A stretch of DNA of 20,888 bases, taken from the NCBI GenBank assembly GCA_020637235.1, contig JACJWG010000027.1:1-20888 (forward strand), in the 5' to 3' direction. Of the stretch, positions 13,285 to 20,271 are shown piece after piece. A program made the position numbers and the translations under genes. The DNA is from Acidimicrobiaceae bacterium. Lineage in GTDB: Bacteria; Actinomycetota; Acidimicrobiia; Acidimicrobiales; Ilumatobacteraceae. Below the pieces are notes generated by a model, which worked only from the letters and a program-made list of their open reading frames with translations, was not told the origin of the DNA and ran no database searches. The first letter of the stretch is position 1, and each line of letters begins with the position of its first letter.

Positions 13285-13560
13285 TCAGGTCGCCCGGCGT
13301 CGGGCGGCGGGGCTCAACCGCAGGCCCGATGCCACCAGCCGGCGCAGCAACTCGCGGCTCGACACCGCATCCGCACCCGCCTCGAGCATCTGCTCGCGGT
13401 ACTCCTCCGGCACGTCGTAGTGATCACCGTGGAACGCCCGCCGCGGCAGACCCGCCGCCGCCGCGAACTCGTGCAACTCGTCGAGGCTCACGTCGCTCGC
13501 CAGATGGCTCCAGCGTCGCTCGTGCCGCCACCACCGGGGTTCGTCGATCATCAGCGACAC
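13285..13560 (-). CDS. DUF4031 family protein
   Basis: A 91-residue small soluble protein of the actinobacterial DUF4031 family, function unknown. Characteristic parts are IDEPRWWRHERRWSHLASD, LDELHEFAAAAGLPRRAFHGDHYDVP and YREQMLEAGADAVSSRELLRRLV. The conserved His/Asp/Tyr cluster FHGDHYD is intact. The start could be GTG 13560 (CAGATT box 6 nt upstream) or ATG 13551; GTG 13563 also lies in frame. I prefer 13560 by analogy with neighbouring leaderless starts. It is divergent from the HD phosphohydrolase gene (46-bp gap). Confidence 0.85.
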   Translation of the reverse strand: MSLMIDEPRWWRHERRWSHLASDVSLDELHEFAAAAGLPRRAFHGDHYDVPEEYREQMLEAGADAVSSRELLRRLVASGLRLSPAARRRAT

Positions 13561-13593
13561 CACCCCAATCTGCCACGCCGCCGCGCCGCGCCG

Positions 13594-13599
13594 TACGCT
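13594..13599 (+). promoter_or_regulatory. Putative -10 box for leaderless start of the HD hydrolase gene
   Basis: TACGCT ends 7 nt before GTG 13607. Confidence 0.45.
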
Positions 13600-13606
13600 C
13601 GGCCTC

Positions 13607-14233
13607 GTGACCGCACCCGAGGCCGAGCTCCGCCGCGTGTGGCACCGCATCGCCGGTCGCCGGGCCGAGGCGGTCCTCGACGGGGTGCTCGCCCGCCACC
13701 GCGAGCCCCATCGGCGCTACCACACGGCCACGCACGTGATGTGGGTGTGCCGGCACGTCGACCGACTGGCGTCGGCACACCTGGTCGCCGACCTCGATGC
13801 GCTCCTCGCCGCCGCCCTGTTCCACGACGCCGTGTACGACCCGACGTCGGCGACCAACGAGGCCGACAGCGCCGCCCTCGCCGATGCCCGGCTCGCCGAG
13901 CTCGGCTGGTCCGGCGATCGGCGATCCGACGTGCGTCGGTGGATCCTCGCGACGGCCGACCACGCCGCACACACCGACGACCCCGCGACGGCCGTGCTGT
14001 GCGACGCCGACCTGGCGATCCTCGGCGCCCCGGCCAACGAGTACCTCGCCTACGTCACCGGGGTGCGCGCCGAGTACGCACACGTCGCCGACGACGCATG
14101 GCGCACCGGGCGGACACGGGTGGTGGGGCACTTCCTCGGTCGCTCGAACATCTACGCGACGTCCACCATGCGCGACGAACGCGAGCACCGGGCACGGGCC
14201 AACCTCACGGCCGAGGTGGCGAGCCTGCGCTGA
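13607..14233 (+). CDS. Predicted metal-dependent HD-superfamily phosphohydrolase
   Basis: A 208-residue cytosolic protein of the COG4339-type HD group, which is presumed to hydrolyse phosphate esters of nucleotides but has no defined substrate. The visible metal-binding set is RYHTATH at 37-43 (H39, H43), the central FHD at 72-74 (H73-D74) followed by AVYDPTSATNEADSA, and CDADLAILG at 132-140 (D133, D135). The segment FLGRSNIYAT near the C-terminus is also conserved in this group. The start is GTG 13607, with TACGCT 7 nt upstream. It is a single-gene unit convergent with the FmdB-like gene. Confidence 0.9.
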   Translation: MTAPEAELRRVWHRIAGRRAEAVLDGVLARHREPHRRYHTATHVMWVCRHVDRLASAHLVADLDALLAAALFHDAVYDPTSATNEADSAALADARLAELGWSGDRRSDVRRWILATADHAAHTDDPATAVLCDADLAILGAPANEYLAYVTGVRAEYAHVADDAWRTGRTRVVGHFLGRSNIYATSTMRDEREHRARANLTAEVASLR

Positions 14234-14263
14234 GCCGGAGCCCGGAGCCGGACCCGGGCGCAG
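14224..14263. terminator. Inverted repeat between convergent genes, possible terminator
   Basis: CCTGCGC (14224-14230) and GCGCAGG (14257-14263) can pair around a GC-rich interior that has its own short complementary blocks. It spans the stop codon of the HD gene and ends just before the stop of the FmdB-like gene. There is no T-tract on either strand. Confidence 0.35.
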
Positions 14264-14264
14264 G

Positions 14265-14492
14265 TCAGTGGTGGCAGCCGCAGCTGCTGCCGCACACCCC
14301 GCCGGAGGTGGCCGGGCCGGCCGACGGCGCCACGCCGCCGCTCGTGCCGCCCACGTTGGCGAACACCGACAGCAGGCGCACCGAGTCGACGTGTCCGTCG
14401 GGGCAGGGTGCAGGGGCGTTCGAGTCGTTCATCGGGCGGCGCAGCTCGAAGCTCTGGTCACAGGTGCGGCAGCGGTACTCGTAGAGCGGCAT
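14265..14492 (-). CDS. FmdB-family zinc-ribbon protein
   Basis: A 75-residue protein of the FmdB regulatory-protein family: MPLYEYRCRTCDQSFELRRPM is the classic start, with CRTC as the first zinc knuckle and CPDGH as the second. The downstream VRLLSVFAN segment is also typical. A Gly/Ala-rich spacer leads to a Cys/His-rich end, CGSSCGCHH, which could hold a second metal. The function of the family is not established beyond a putative regulatory role. The start is ATG 14492, with TACACT 7 nt upstream. Confidence 0.92.
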   Translation of the reverse strand: MPLYEYRCRTCDQSFELRRPMNDSNAPAPCPDGHVDSVRLLSVFANVGGTSGGVAPSAGPATSGGVCGSSCGCHH

Positions 14493-14499
14493 CGGCCGG

Positions 14500-14505
14500 A
14501 GTGTA
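14500..14505 (-). promoter_or_regulatory. Putative -10 box for leaderless start of the FmdB-like gene
   Basis: TACACT ends 7 nt before ATG 14492 on the minus strand. Confidence 0.45.
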
Positions 14506-14543
14506 GATCTGCGTCGGCGGCGATGGCGTGGTTGACTGGCGTC

Positions 14544-14837
14544 GTGACCGAGATCGTGACCCTGCCGGCGCGCACCGACCCCGAGCTCGACACCGAGCAC
14601 GTCCCCCAGACGGGCGAGCCGACCGCTGCCCACATCGTGAAGACGAAACGGGGCGAGAACGCCGCGGCCAAGGTGCTCGAGGCCCGCATCTACGGCACCC
14701 CGCTCGAGGCGCTGTGCGGCTACGTGTGGGTGCCGTCGCGAGATCCGAAACAGCTCCCGATCTGCGAGGAGTGCAAGTCGATCTACGAGACCTACCGCAT
14801 GTTCAACGACGGCCTGAACGACCGCCCGTCGGAGTGA
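14544..14837 (+). CDS. DUF3039 family protein
   Basis: A 97-residue actinobacterial protein of unknown function. The family core is present: AHIVKTKRGENAAAKVLEARIYGTPLEALCGYVWVPSRDP, then LPICEECKSIYE. Cysteines in ALCGYVW and ICEEC are arranged as a likely zinc site. The start is uncertain: GTG 14544 has the TTGACT-GGCGTC-GTG arrangement, matching the box spacing of other starts, while ATG 14523 would add seven residues. It lies 7 bp upstream of the Nudix gene and probably shares its transcript. Confidence 0.85.
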   Translation: MTEIVTLPARTDPELDTEHVPQTGEPTAAHIVKTKRGENAAAKVLEARIYGTPLEALCGYVWVPSRDPKQLPICEECKSIYETYRMFNDGLNDRPSE

Positions 14838-14844
14838 GGTCGCG

Positions 14845-15348
14845 ATGACCGAGGCCCGCACCGAGGTCCTGCGGATCCGCGAGGCGGTGCGGGCAGTGCT
14901 GATCGACCCGGACGACCGGGTGCTGCTCGTGCGGTTCGAGTTCCCGGCCGGCACACGCTGGGCGATGCCCGGCGGCGGCGTCGAACCGGGCGAGGACCCG
15001 AGCGTGGCGCTGCGCCGCGAACTGCTCGAAGAGGTCGGTCTCGACGACCCGGCGATCGGCGCGCACGTGTGGGACCGGCTCGCGATCATCCCGTTCCCGA
15101 ATGGGATGTGGGACGGTCAGCGCGAGCGGTTCCACCTGGTGCGCACCCACCGGTTCGACCCCACACCGATGTTCACGCCCGAGCAGCTCGCGGCCGAGCT
15201 GGTGTTCGAGCTGCGGTGGTGGACCCTCGACGAGATCGTGGACGCCGTCGATGCCGGCGTCGTGTTCGCCCCCCGCACCCTGTCCGATCACCTCGCTGCG
15301 CTGCTCGCGGGGCGAGTGCCGAATGCACCCGTCGACGTCGGGCTCTGA
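14845..15348 (+). CDS. Nudix hydrolase
   Basis: A 167-residue Mg2+-dependent hydrolase of nucleoside-diphosphate-linked compounds; the substrate cannot be deduced. The Nudix box is complete: G44, E50, then R58-E59-L60 and E62-E63-x-G65 (GX5EX7REUXEEXGU). It is preceded by RAVLIDPDDRVLLVRFEF and WAMPGGG, and followed by a typical WWTLDEI segment. The start is ATG 14845, with GAGGT four bases upstream, 7 bp after the DUF3039 stop, consistent with an operon. Confidence 0.93.
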   Translation: MTEARTEVLRIREAVRAVLIDPDDRVLLVRFEFPAGTRWAMPGGGVEPGEDPSVALRRELLEEVGLDDPAIGAHVWDRLAIIPFPNGMWDGQRERFHLVRTHRFDPTPMFTPEQLAAELVFELRWWTLDEIVDAVDAGVVFAPRTLSDHLAALLAGRVPNAPVDVGL

Positions 15349-15352
15349 CCCG

Positions 15353-15358
15353 TAGAGT
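15353..15358 (+). promoter_or_regulatory. Putative -10 box for leaderless start of the LysE-type gene
   Basis: TAGAGT ends 8 nt before GTG 15367, just after the Nudix stop, suggesting an independent transcript. Confidence 0.4.
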
Positions 15359-15366
15359 CGCTCGCC

Positions 15367-16020
15367 GTGCCGGACCTGTCGACCATCGCCGCCTTCGCCC
15401 TCGCCTCACTGCTCTTGCTCGTGATCCCCGGCCCCGCCGTGATCTACATCCTCAACCGCTCGGTCAGCGACGGGCGCGAGGTCGGGTTGGCTGCCGTGGC
15501 CGGCCTCGAACTCGGCAACCTGGTGCACGCGATCGCTGCTGCGGCCGGGCTGTCGGCGGTGCTGGCCACGTCGGCCGCGGCGTTCAACACGGTGAAGTGG
15601 CTCGGGGCCGGCTATCTGGTGTTCGTCGGCGTACGCACCCTGATGCGCCCGCCGGCACCACCCACCGGCGACGCGTCGGGCGTGAGCATCGGCCGTGCGT
15701 TCGGTCAGGGCATCGTCGTGAACGTGCTCAACCCCAAGGTCGCGCTGTTCTTCTTGTCGTTCCTGCCCCAGTTCATCCACACCGACGACGGTCGGGCCTG
15801 GACGCAGGCACTCAGCCTGGGCGTCGTGTTCGTCGCGATCGGCTGTGTCACCGACAGCATCTACTCCCTCGCGGCGAGCAGCATGCGGCACGTGCTGCTG
15901 CGCGGGCGCGCGCTGGGCGTCGTGCAGCGTTGGGTGGCCGGCACGGTGTTCATCGGCCTCGGCCTGATGGCCGCCACCACCTCCGCGAGCCACGGCGCCA
16001 CTCGCCCCACCGGCGGCTGA
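15367..16020 (+). CDS. LysE/RhtB-family amino-acid exporter
   Basis: A 217-residue inner-membrane exporter with about six hydrophobic helices, the usual length. Diagnostic segments are the early VIPGPAVIYILNRSVSDGR, then LGAGYLVFVGVRTLM, and NPKVALFFLSFLPQFI in the middle. The family exports amino acids or their derivatives by proton exchange; the substrate is not readable here. The start is GTG 15367, with TAGAGT 8 nt upstream. Confidence 0.92.
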   Translation: MPDLSTIAAFALASLLLLVIPGPAVIYILNRSVSDGREVGLAAVAGLELGNLVHAIAAAAGLSAVLATSAAAFNTVKWLGAGYLVFVGVRTLMRPPAPPTGDASGVSIGRAFGQGIVVNVLNPKVALFFLSFLPQFIHTDDGRAWTQALSLGVVFVAIGCVTDSIYSLAASSMRHVLLRGRALGVVQRWVAGTVFIGLGLMAATTSASHGATRPTGG

Positions 16021-16036
16021 GTGGCATCCTGGCGTC

Positions 16037-16615
16037 GTGCTGTTCACCGCCGACGCCTGGCCCGGACTCGCCGACGGATCGATCACCCTCACGTTCCGCA
16101 CCTGGACCCGACCCCAGGCGCGCACGGGCGGGCGGTACCGGGTGGCCGGGCTGCTCCTCGAAGCGGTCGACGTGCGGCAGGTGCCGGCCGGTGACGTCAG
16201 CGACGACGAGGCCCGCCGCGCCGGGGCGCCCGACGCCGTATCACTGCTCGCTCGCATGGGCGTCGACGATGTCGGACAGCTCGTGTGGCGGGTGGAGTTG
16301 CGCCACCTGGGGGACGACGACCGGGTGCAGCGCCGTGCCGATGCCGACCTGGACGAGGCGGCGATCGACGACCTCCGTGCTCGTCTCGACCGGCTCGATC
16401 GGCGCGCCGGCGAGCCGTGGACCCGGACGACGCTGCGCCTGATCGAGCGCTACCCGGGCATCGTGTCGACGGCGTTGGCCCGCCACGCCGGCAAGGAGCG
16501 TCAGGTGTTCAAGACCGACGTGCGCAAGCTGAAGGAGCTCGGCCTCACCGAGAGCCTCGAGGTGGGCTACCGCCTCTCGCCGCGAGGCGAGGCGGTGCTG
16601 CGGGCCCTCGGGTGA
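16037..16615 (+). CDS. ASCH/PUA-like domain plus winged-helix-like protein
   Basis: A 192-residue soluble protein. Residues about 1-100 look like an ASCH (PUA-like) RNA-binding-type domain: FTADAWPGLADGSITLTFRTW, GGRYRV, then VDVRQVPAGDVSDDEARRAG. Residues about 130-192 resemble a winged helix: TLRLIERYPGIVSTALARH, FKTDVRKLKELGLTES, YRLSPRGEAVLRAL. The combination suggests nucleic-acid binding, but the role is unknown. The start GTG 16037 has CATCCT 6 nt upstream. Its TGA overlaps the GTG of the phosphoesterase gene by four bases (GTGA), so the two are translationally coupled. Confidence 0.75.
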   Translation: MLFTADAWPGLADGSITLTFRTWTRPQARTGGRYRVAGLLLEAVDVRQVPAGDVSDDEARRAGAPDAVSLLARMGVDDVGQLVWRVELRHLGDDDRVQRRADADLDEAAIDDLRARLDRLDRRAGEPWTRTTLRLIERYPGIVSTALARHAGKERQVFKTDVRKLKELGLTESLEVGYRLSPRGEAVLRALG

Positions 16616-17136
16616 CCACGCCGGCGCCGACCGACCGGGCGCGGGTCCTGGTGGTGTCGGACACCCACCTCGGCGACGGCCAGGCGTCGCGGCTCGTCGC
16701 CAGGCTCGGCTCGTTGCTCGACGGCGTCGACACCATCTTGCACGCCGGCGACGTGGTGCACGCGAGCGTGCTGGGTGCACTGGGCGAGATCGCGCCGGTG
16801 CACGCCGTGCTCGGGAACAACGACCACGGGCTCCGGCTGCCCGAACGCACCGTGGTGGCGCTGGCCGGACGGACGATCGGCATGGTGCACGACAGCGGCT
16901 CGTCGAGCGGGCGGGCAGCCCGGCTGCGGCGGATGTTCCCCGTCGCCGACATGGTGGTGTTCGGGCACTCGCACATCCCGTGGCACGAGGTGCACACCGA
17001 CGACCGCCGGCATGCGCAGCACCACCTGAACCCGGGCTCGGCGATGCAGCGCCGCAGCCAACCGGTGTGCACGGCCGCGGTGATCGAACTCCGGCCCGAC
17101 GGCATCGAGGTGTCGATCGTGCCGCTCGACGGGTGA
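16612..17136 (+). CDS. YfcE/MJ0936-type metallophosphoesterase
   Basis: A 174-residue calcineurin-like phosphoesterase. The dimetal motifs are in order: SDTHLG (D17, H19), HAGDVV (D47), GNNDHG (N70), VHDSG (H93) and FGHSHIPW (H119, H121), with LNPGS after them. Members hydrolyse phosphodiesters; the substrate here is unknown. The segment usually written HGH reads VHD, so one His is replaced. The start is GTG 16612, overlapping the previous gene by four bases. The third 39-nt palindrome begins 5 bp after its stop. Confidence 0.92.
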   Translation: MTTPAPTDRARVLVVSDTHLGDGQASRLVARLGSLLDGVDTILHAGDVVHASVLGALGEIAPVHAVLGNNDHGLRLPERTVVALAGRTIGMVHDSGSSSGRAARLRRMFPVADMVVFGHSHIPWHEVHTDDRRHAQHHLNPGSAMQRRSQPVCTAAVIELRPDGIEVSIVPLDG

Positions 17137-17140
17137 CCTC

Positions 17141-17179
17141 CGTGAGCGGGATGCGGCGTATGAGCGCATCCGGCTCACG
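17141..17179. repeat. 39-nt REP-like palindrome, copy 3
   Basis: It begins CGTGAGC and ends GCTCACG like copies 1 and 2 and has the same 39-nt length. Arms CGTGAGC-G-GGATGCG and CGCATCC-G-GCTCACG pair with one mismatch, while the centre differs from copies 1 and 2. It again lies between convergent genes: phosphoesterase stop at 17136 and membrane protein stop at 17186. Confidence 0.85.
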
Positions 17180-17185
17180 AAGGGA

Positions 17186-17608
17186 TCAGTGCAGCAGGCC
17201 CGACGGGGCGACGCCTGCGGCCTGCGCGGCGACGAGCCGCCGGCGCCCGGCGCGCACGGCCACGACCGCGGCCACGCCGGCGAACCCGCCGACGACGACG
17301 TAGGTGAGCCAGGGCAGTGCCTGGCCGGCGGTGAAGATGTACACGTCGGGGGCGAGGAACGCGGCGACGGTCGGCACCGCCCACGCGACGGCGGCGCGGT
17401 GTCGGCCGTCGAACAACGCGCCGATCACCTGCGCGCTGCACAGCCCGTACGGCAGTGACGACGACAGGTCGACCACCAGGTACCACAGCGGATCGACGCC
17501 GTAGTTCGACAGCCACGTCGCCACGGCGGCGCACCGCACCACACTCCAGACGAACACGGCCCCCAACCACGCGAGTGCGAGGCGATCGCGCCGGGAGCGG
17601 AAGAGCAC
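17186..17608 (-). CDS. Four-helix integral membrane protein, function unknown
   Basis: A 140-residue protein that I do not recognise by family. Hydrophobic segments lie at about 11-33, 43-65, 71-90 and 97-118. The N-terminus is basic (FRSRRDR) and the C-terminal region carries GRRRLVAAQ, so both ends are probably cytoplasmic. It has no signal peptide or known active-site motif. The start is GTG 17608, with TAGCCT 6 nt upstream. It is divergent from the pcs gene, with 77 bp between them. Confidence 0.75.
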   Translation of the reverse strand: MLFRSRRDRLALAWLGAVFVWSVVRCAAVATWLSNYGVDPLWYLVVDLSSSLPYGLCSAQVIGALFDGRHRAAVAWAVPTVAAFLAPDVYIFTAGQALPWLTYVVVGGFAGVAAVVAVRAGRRRLVAAQAAGVAPSGLLH

Positions 17609-17614
17609 CTGAGC

Positions 17615-17620
17615 AGGCTA
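17615..17620 (-). promoter_or_regulatory. Putative -10 box for leaderless start of the membrane protein gene
   Basis: TAGCCT ends 6 nt before GTG 17608 on the minus strand. Confidence 0.45.
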
Positions 17621-17672
17621 GGGGTCCGATGCGCCGCCTCCGTGCCTCCCCCGATCGGGAATGAACCGTCGG

Positions 17673-17678
17673 TAGCGT
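17673..17678 (+). promoter_or_regulatory. Putative -10 box for leaderless start of pcs
   Basis: TAGCGT ends 7 nt before GTG 17686. It overlaps the alternative in-frame GTG 17677, which argues for 17686 as the true start. Confidence 0.45.
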
Positions 17679-17685
17679 GTCGGCC

Positions 17686-18429
17686 GTGTCCGACCCCGTG
17701 TCCGTCTCCGACGTGTCCGCCGCCGACCTGTCGGTCTGCCGCTGCATCCACCTCCTCACCGCGAGCGGCATCGTCGTCGGCATGCTCGCGATCGTCGCGG
17801 TGCTCGACGAGTCGCCCCGCGCCGCAGTGCTGCTGCTGGTGCTGGCGCAGTTGATCGACGCGATCGACGGCCCGCTCGCCCGTCGCTTCGACATCCGCGC
17901 CGTGATCCCGAAGTACGACGGGTACGTGCTCGACCTGGTGATCGACTACGTCACCTGCGTGCTCGTGCCGGCCGTGTTCGCCTGGCAGTTCGGTGTCGTC
18001 GGCGACGGCCCGGCCGGACAGTTCGCGATCGCGGCGATGCTCGTCACCTCGGCGATGTGGTTCAGCCGGACCGACATGATGACCGACGACCACTGGTTCC
18101 GGGGCTTCCCGGGCGTGTGGAATCTGGTGGTGCCGACGCTGTGGTTGCTCGACACCCCGAACGAGGCGGCCGTCGGGGTGCTGCTCGTGCTGTCGGTGCT
18201 GTCGATGACCGACGTGGAGTTCGCCCACCCGGTGCAGGCACATCAGTGGCGTCGACCCAACCTCGTGTTCGTCACGATCTGGGTGGCGTCGATGACCGTG
18301 CTCACGATCACCTTCCCCGATCGCAGCGCGCTCACGGACGTCGCCCTGCTGCTCGGACCGGCGTGGACGCTCGGCTCCACGGCGATGCGGCACGTCGAGC
18401 AGCGACGGCTCGTCGCCGCGAGCCGTTGA
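17686..18429 (+). CDS. pcs: Phosphatidylcholine synthase-type CDP-alcohol phosphatidyltransferase
   Basis: A 247-residue inner-membrane enzyme. Pcs condenses choline with CDP-diacylglycerol to make phosphatidylcholine directly. The CDP-alcohol motif has the spacing particular to Pcs: DG (61-62), x2, AR (65-66), x12, G79, x3, D83, x3, D87. The later segment FRGFPGVWNLVVPTLWLL is also Pcs-like. About eight hydrophobic helices and the length fit the family. The start is GTG 17686, with TAGCGT 7 nt upstream. Another choline-like alcohol cannot be excluded. Confidence 0.87.
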   Translation: MSDPVSVSDVSAADLSVCRCIHLLTASGIVVGMLAIVAVLDESPRAAVLLLVLAQLIDAIDGPLARRFDIRAVIPKYDGYVLDLVIDYVTCVLVPAVFAWQFGVVGDGPAGQFAIAAMLVTSAMWFSRTDMMTDDHWFRGFPGVWNLVVPTLWLLDTPNEAAVGVLLVLSVLSMTDVEFAHPVQAHQWRRPNLVFVTIWVASMTVLTITFPDRSALTDVALLLGPAWTLGSTAMRHVEQRRLVAASR

Positions 18430-18437
18430 ACCGCTGT

Positions 18438-18473
18438 CCACACCGCTCGCCACACCGCTGGCCACACCGCTCG
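18438..18473 (+). repeat. Three tandem 12-nt repeats downstream of pcs
   Basis: CCACACCGCTCG occurs three times in a row (middle copy with one change), starting 8 bp after the pcs stop in a 94-bp noncoding gap. No hairpin is evident within it. Confidence 0.8.
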
Positions 18474-18523
18474 GCTGCGGCTCGACTTCGATTCGGCCGG
18501 GCGACTCCGCTACGAAGGCACGG

Positions 18524-19660
18524 ATGACCGAACCCGTCCCGGCGCACCAGCACGCCCACACACACGCCCCACAGGCGGCCACCGTCCGCGAGGAGCGACA
18601 GCCGCCGCGGGAGGGCATCGACGAGGTCGCGCCCGGCATCCTGCGGCTGCAACTGCCGATCTCGCTGCCCGGCCTCGGGCACGTGAACTGCTACGCGATG
18701 GAGGACGCCCGCGGGCTCACCCTCGTCGATCCCGGGCTGCCCGGGCCGAAGACGTGGAAGGAGCTGCAGCGCCTGTTGCGTTCGGGCGGGTTCTCGGCCG
18801 AGCGGGTGCACTCGGTGGTGATCACCCACTCGCACCCCGACCACTTCGGCCAGGCGGGCAACTTCAAGCGACGCGCCGGCGCCGAGGTGATCACCCACCG
18901 CTCGTTCCGCACCTTCCTCGACCCCGAGGCCGAGGACCAGGAGTCGGCCGACGACATGGAGCTCGACGACCGCCCGGTGAAAGCGCAGATCGAGGCGCTG
19001 CGCGGCCAACCGCTGGCCGACGGTCCGCTCAACCGCACCACCCCCTGGGGTGGCGAGCGGCACATGATGCCGCGCTCGCGCCGGCTGCGGTACTGGGCGA
19101 TGCGCAAGGCGGCCGGCAAGTTCGTGCCGGCCCCGTCGCCCACGCGCCGGGTGGAGGACGCCGACGTGCTCGAACTGGGCGGGCGGTCGTGGATCGCGGT
19201 GCACACCCCGGGCCACACGATCGATCACCTGTGCCTGTACGACCCGAACGACGGGGTGATGATCAGCGGCGACCACGTGCTGCCGACGATCACCCCGCAC
19301 ATCTCGGGTCTCGGCACCACCGTCGACCCGTTGAAGGACTTCTTCGACAGCCTCGACCGGATGACCACCTTCGCCGACGTGCGCACCGTGCTGCCGGCGC
19401 ACGGCCTCGAGTTCGGCGACCTCGCCGGCCGTGCCGACGCGATCAAGCGCCACCACCACGAGCGGCTCGAGAAGCTGCGCGCCGCGTCGGACGAGCTCGG
19501 CCAGGGCACCGTGCACGAGTACATGCAGGTGCTGTTCCAGCAGCGTTCGTGGGGGCCGATGGCGGAGAGCGAGACGTACGCGCATCTCGAACACCTCCGC
19601 ATCCTCGGCGAGGCCGACGTCGACGAGACCGGTCCGCTGCTGCGCTACAGCTTCACCTGA
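18524..19660 (+). CDS. Metallo-beta-lactamase-fold hydrolase
   Basis: A 378-residue hydrolase of the MBL superfamily (glyoxalase II-like group). Metal motifs are THSHPDH (H102, H104, D106, H107), H231 in HTPGHTIDH, D250 in SGDHVLP and H293 in LPAHG, so a full dinuclear site is present. An N-terminal His-rich stretch (AHQHAHTHA, about 7-15) could bind metal. A basic/helical insertion (about 150-210) separates the two halves, and a C-terminal helical domain (about 300-378) follows. The start is ATG 18524, with TACGAA 7 nt upstream. Its 3' end overlaps the convergent alpha/beta-hydrolase gene by 16 bases. Likely a thioester or lactone hydrolase; the substrate is unknown. Confidence 0.9.
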   Translation: MTEPVPAHQHAHTHAPQAATVREERQPPREGIDEVAPGILRLQLPISLPGLGHVNCYAMEDARGLTLVDPGLPGPKTWKELQRLLRSGGFSAERVHSVVITHSHPDHFGQAGNFKRRAGAEVITHRSFRTFLDPEAEDQESADDMELDDRPVKAQIEALRGQPLADGPLNRTTPWGGERHMMPRSRRLRYWAMRKAAGKFVPAPSPTRRVEDADVLELGGRSWIAVHTPGHTIDHLCLYDPNDGVMISGDHVLPTITPHISGLGTTVDPLKDFFDSLDRMTTFADVRTVLPAHGLEFGDLAGRADAIKRHHHERLEKLRAASDELGQGTVHEYMQVLFQQRSWGPMAESETYAHLEHLRILGEADVDETGPLLRYSFT

Positions 19661-20271
19661 TCGCTGCTCGATCCGAGCAGGACGGCGATCTCGCGGGCGA
19701 CGTCGTCGGCGTGGAGGCGGGCCACCCAGTGGTCGTCGCTCGGGTAGCTCACCAGGCGGGCGTTCGGGAACAGTTCGGCCAGGTGTTCGCCGACGGGCAG
19801 CGGCGAGATGGGATCGTCGGCGGCCCACACCAGCAAGACGGGCACGTCGATGGAGCCGATGACGTCGGTGAGGTCGGCGGTGGGGGCGAACGCCCACTCG
19901 GGCGCGTCGGGGTGTGCCGCTCGCGAGCCCGGCCGCCAGTCGGTGCCGCCGAAGCGGCCGAGGTCGACGCCACCCGAGGTGACGGCGAGCACGAGGTGGG
20001 TGACTCGGTCGCGAGCGGCAGCAGCCACACGCACGGCCACGTACCCGCCCATCGACTGGGCCACCAGCGCCGATGGCCGGTCGAGCCGGTCGATCACGAT
20101 CGACACGAGGTCGTCGTAGCTCTGCACCGCCGGATCGGGCGGGTTGCCGCCGAGGCCGGGCCAGCCGAGCAGGACGGCGTCGTGCGACGCCGCCAGCTGT
20201 GACGCGACGGGTTGCCAGAACACGGCGTCGCCCGACATGCCGGGGAGGAAGACGAGCTGCGCCACGCTCAC
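19645..20271 (-). CDS. Alpha/beta-fold hydrolase
   Basis: A 208-residue serine hydrolase. The nucleophile elbow is AQSMGG (S73), the likely acid lies in WAADDP (D152 or D153) and the histidine in SDDHW (H181), giving a complete triad in canonical order. An oxyanion-type FLPGMSGD loop follows strand 1. It is a small member, with a short lid. The start is GTG 20271, which overlaps the stop of the upstream LLM oxidoreductase by four bases (GTGA), so the pair is probably translationally coupled. The substrate is unknown. Confidence 0.9.
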   Translation of the reverse strand: MSVAQLVFLPGMSGDAVFWQPVASQLAASHDAVLLGWPGLGGNPPDPAVQSYDDLVSIVIDRLDRPSALVAQSMGGYVAVRVAAAARDRVTHLVLAVTSGGVDLGRFGGTDWRPGSRAAHPDAPEWAFAPTADLTDVIGSIDVPVLLVWAADDPISPLPVGEHLAELFPNARLVSYPSDDHWVARLHADDVAREIAVLLGSSSDQVKL

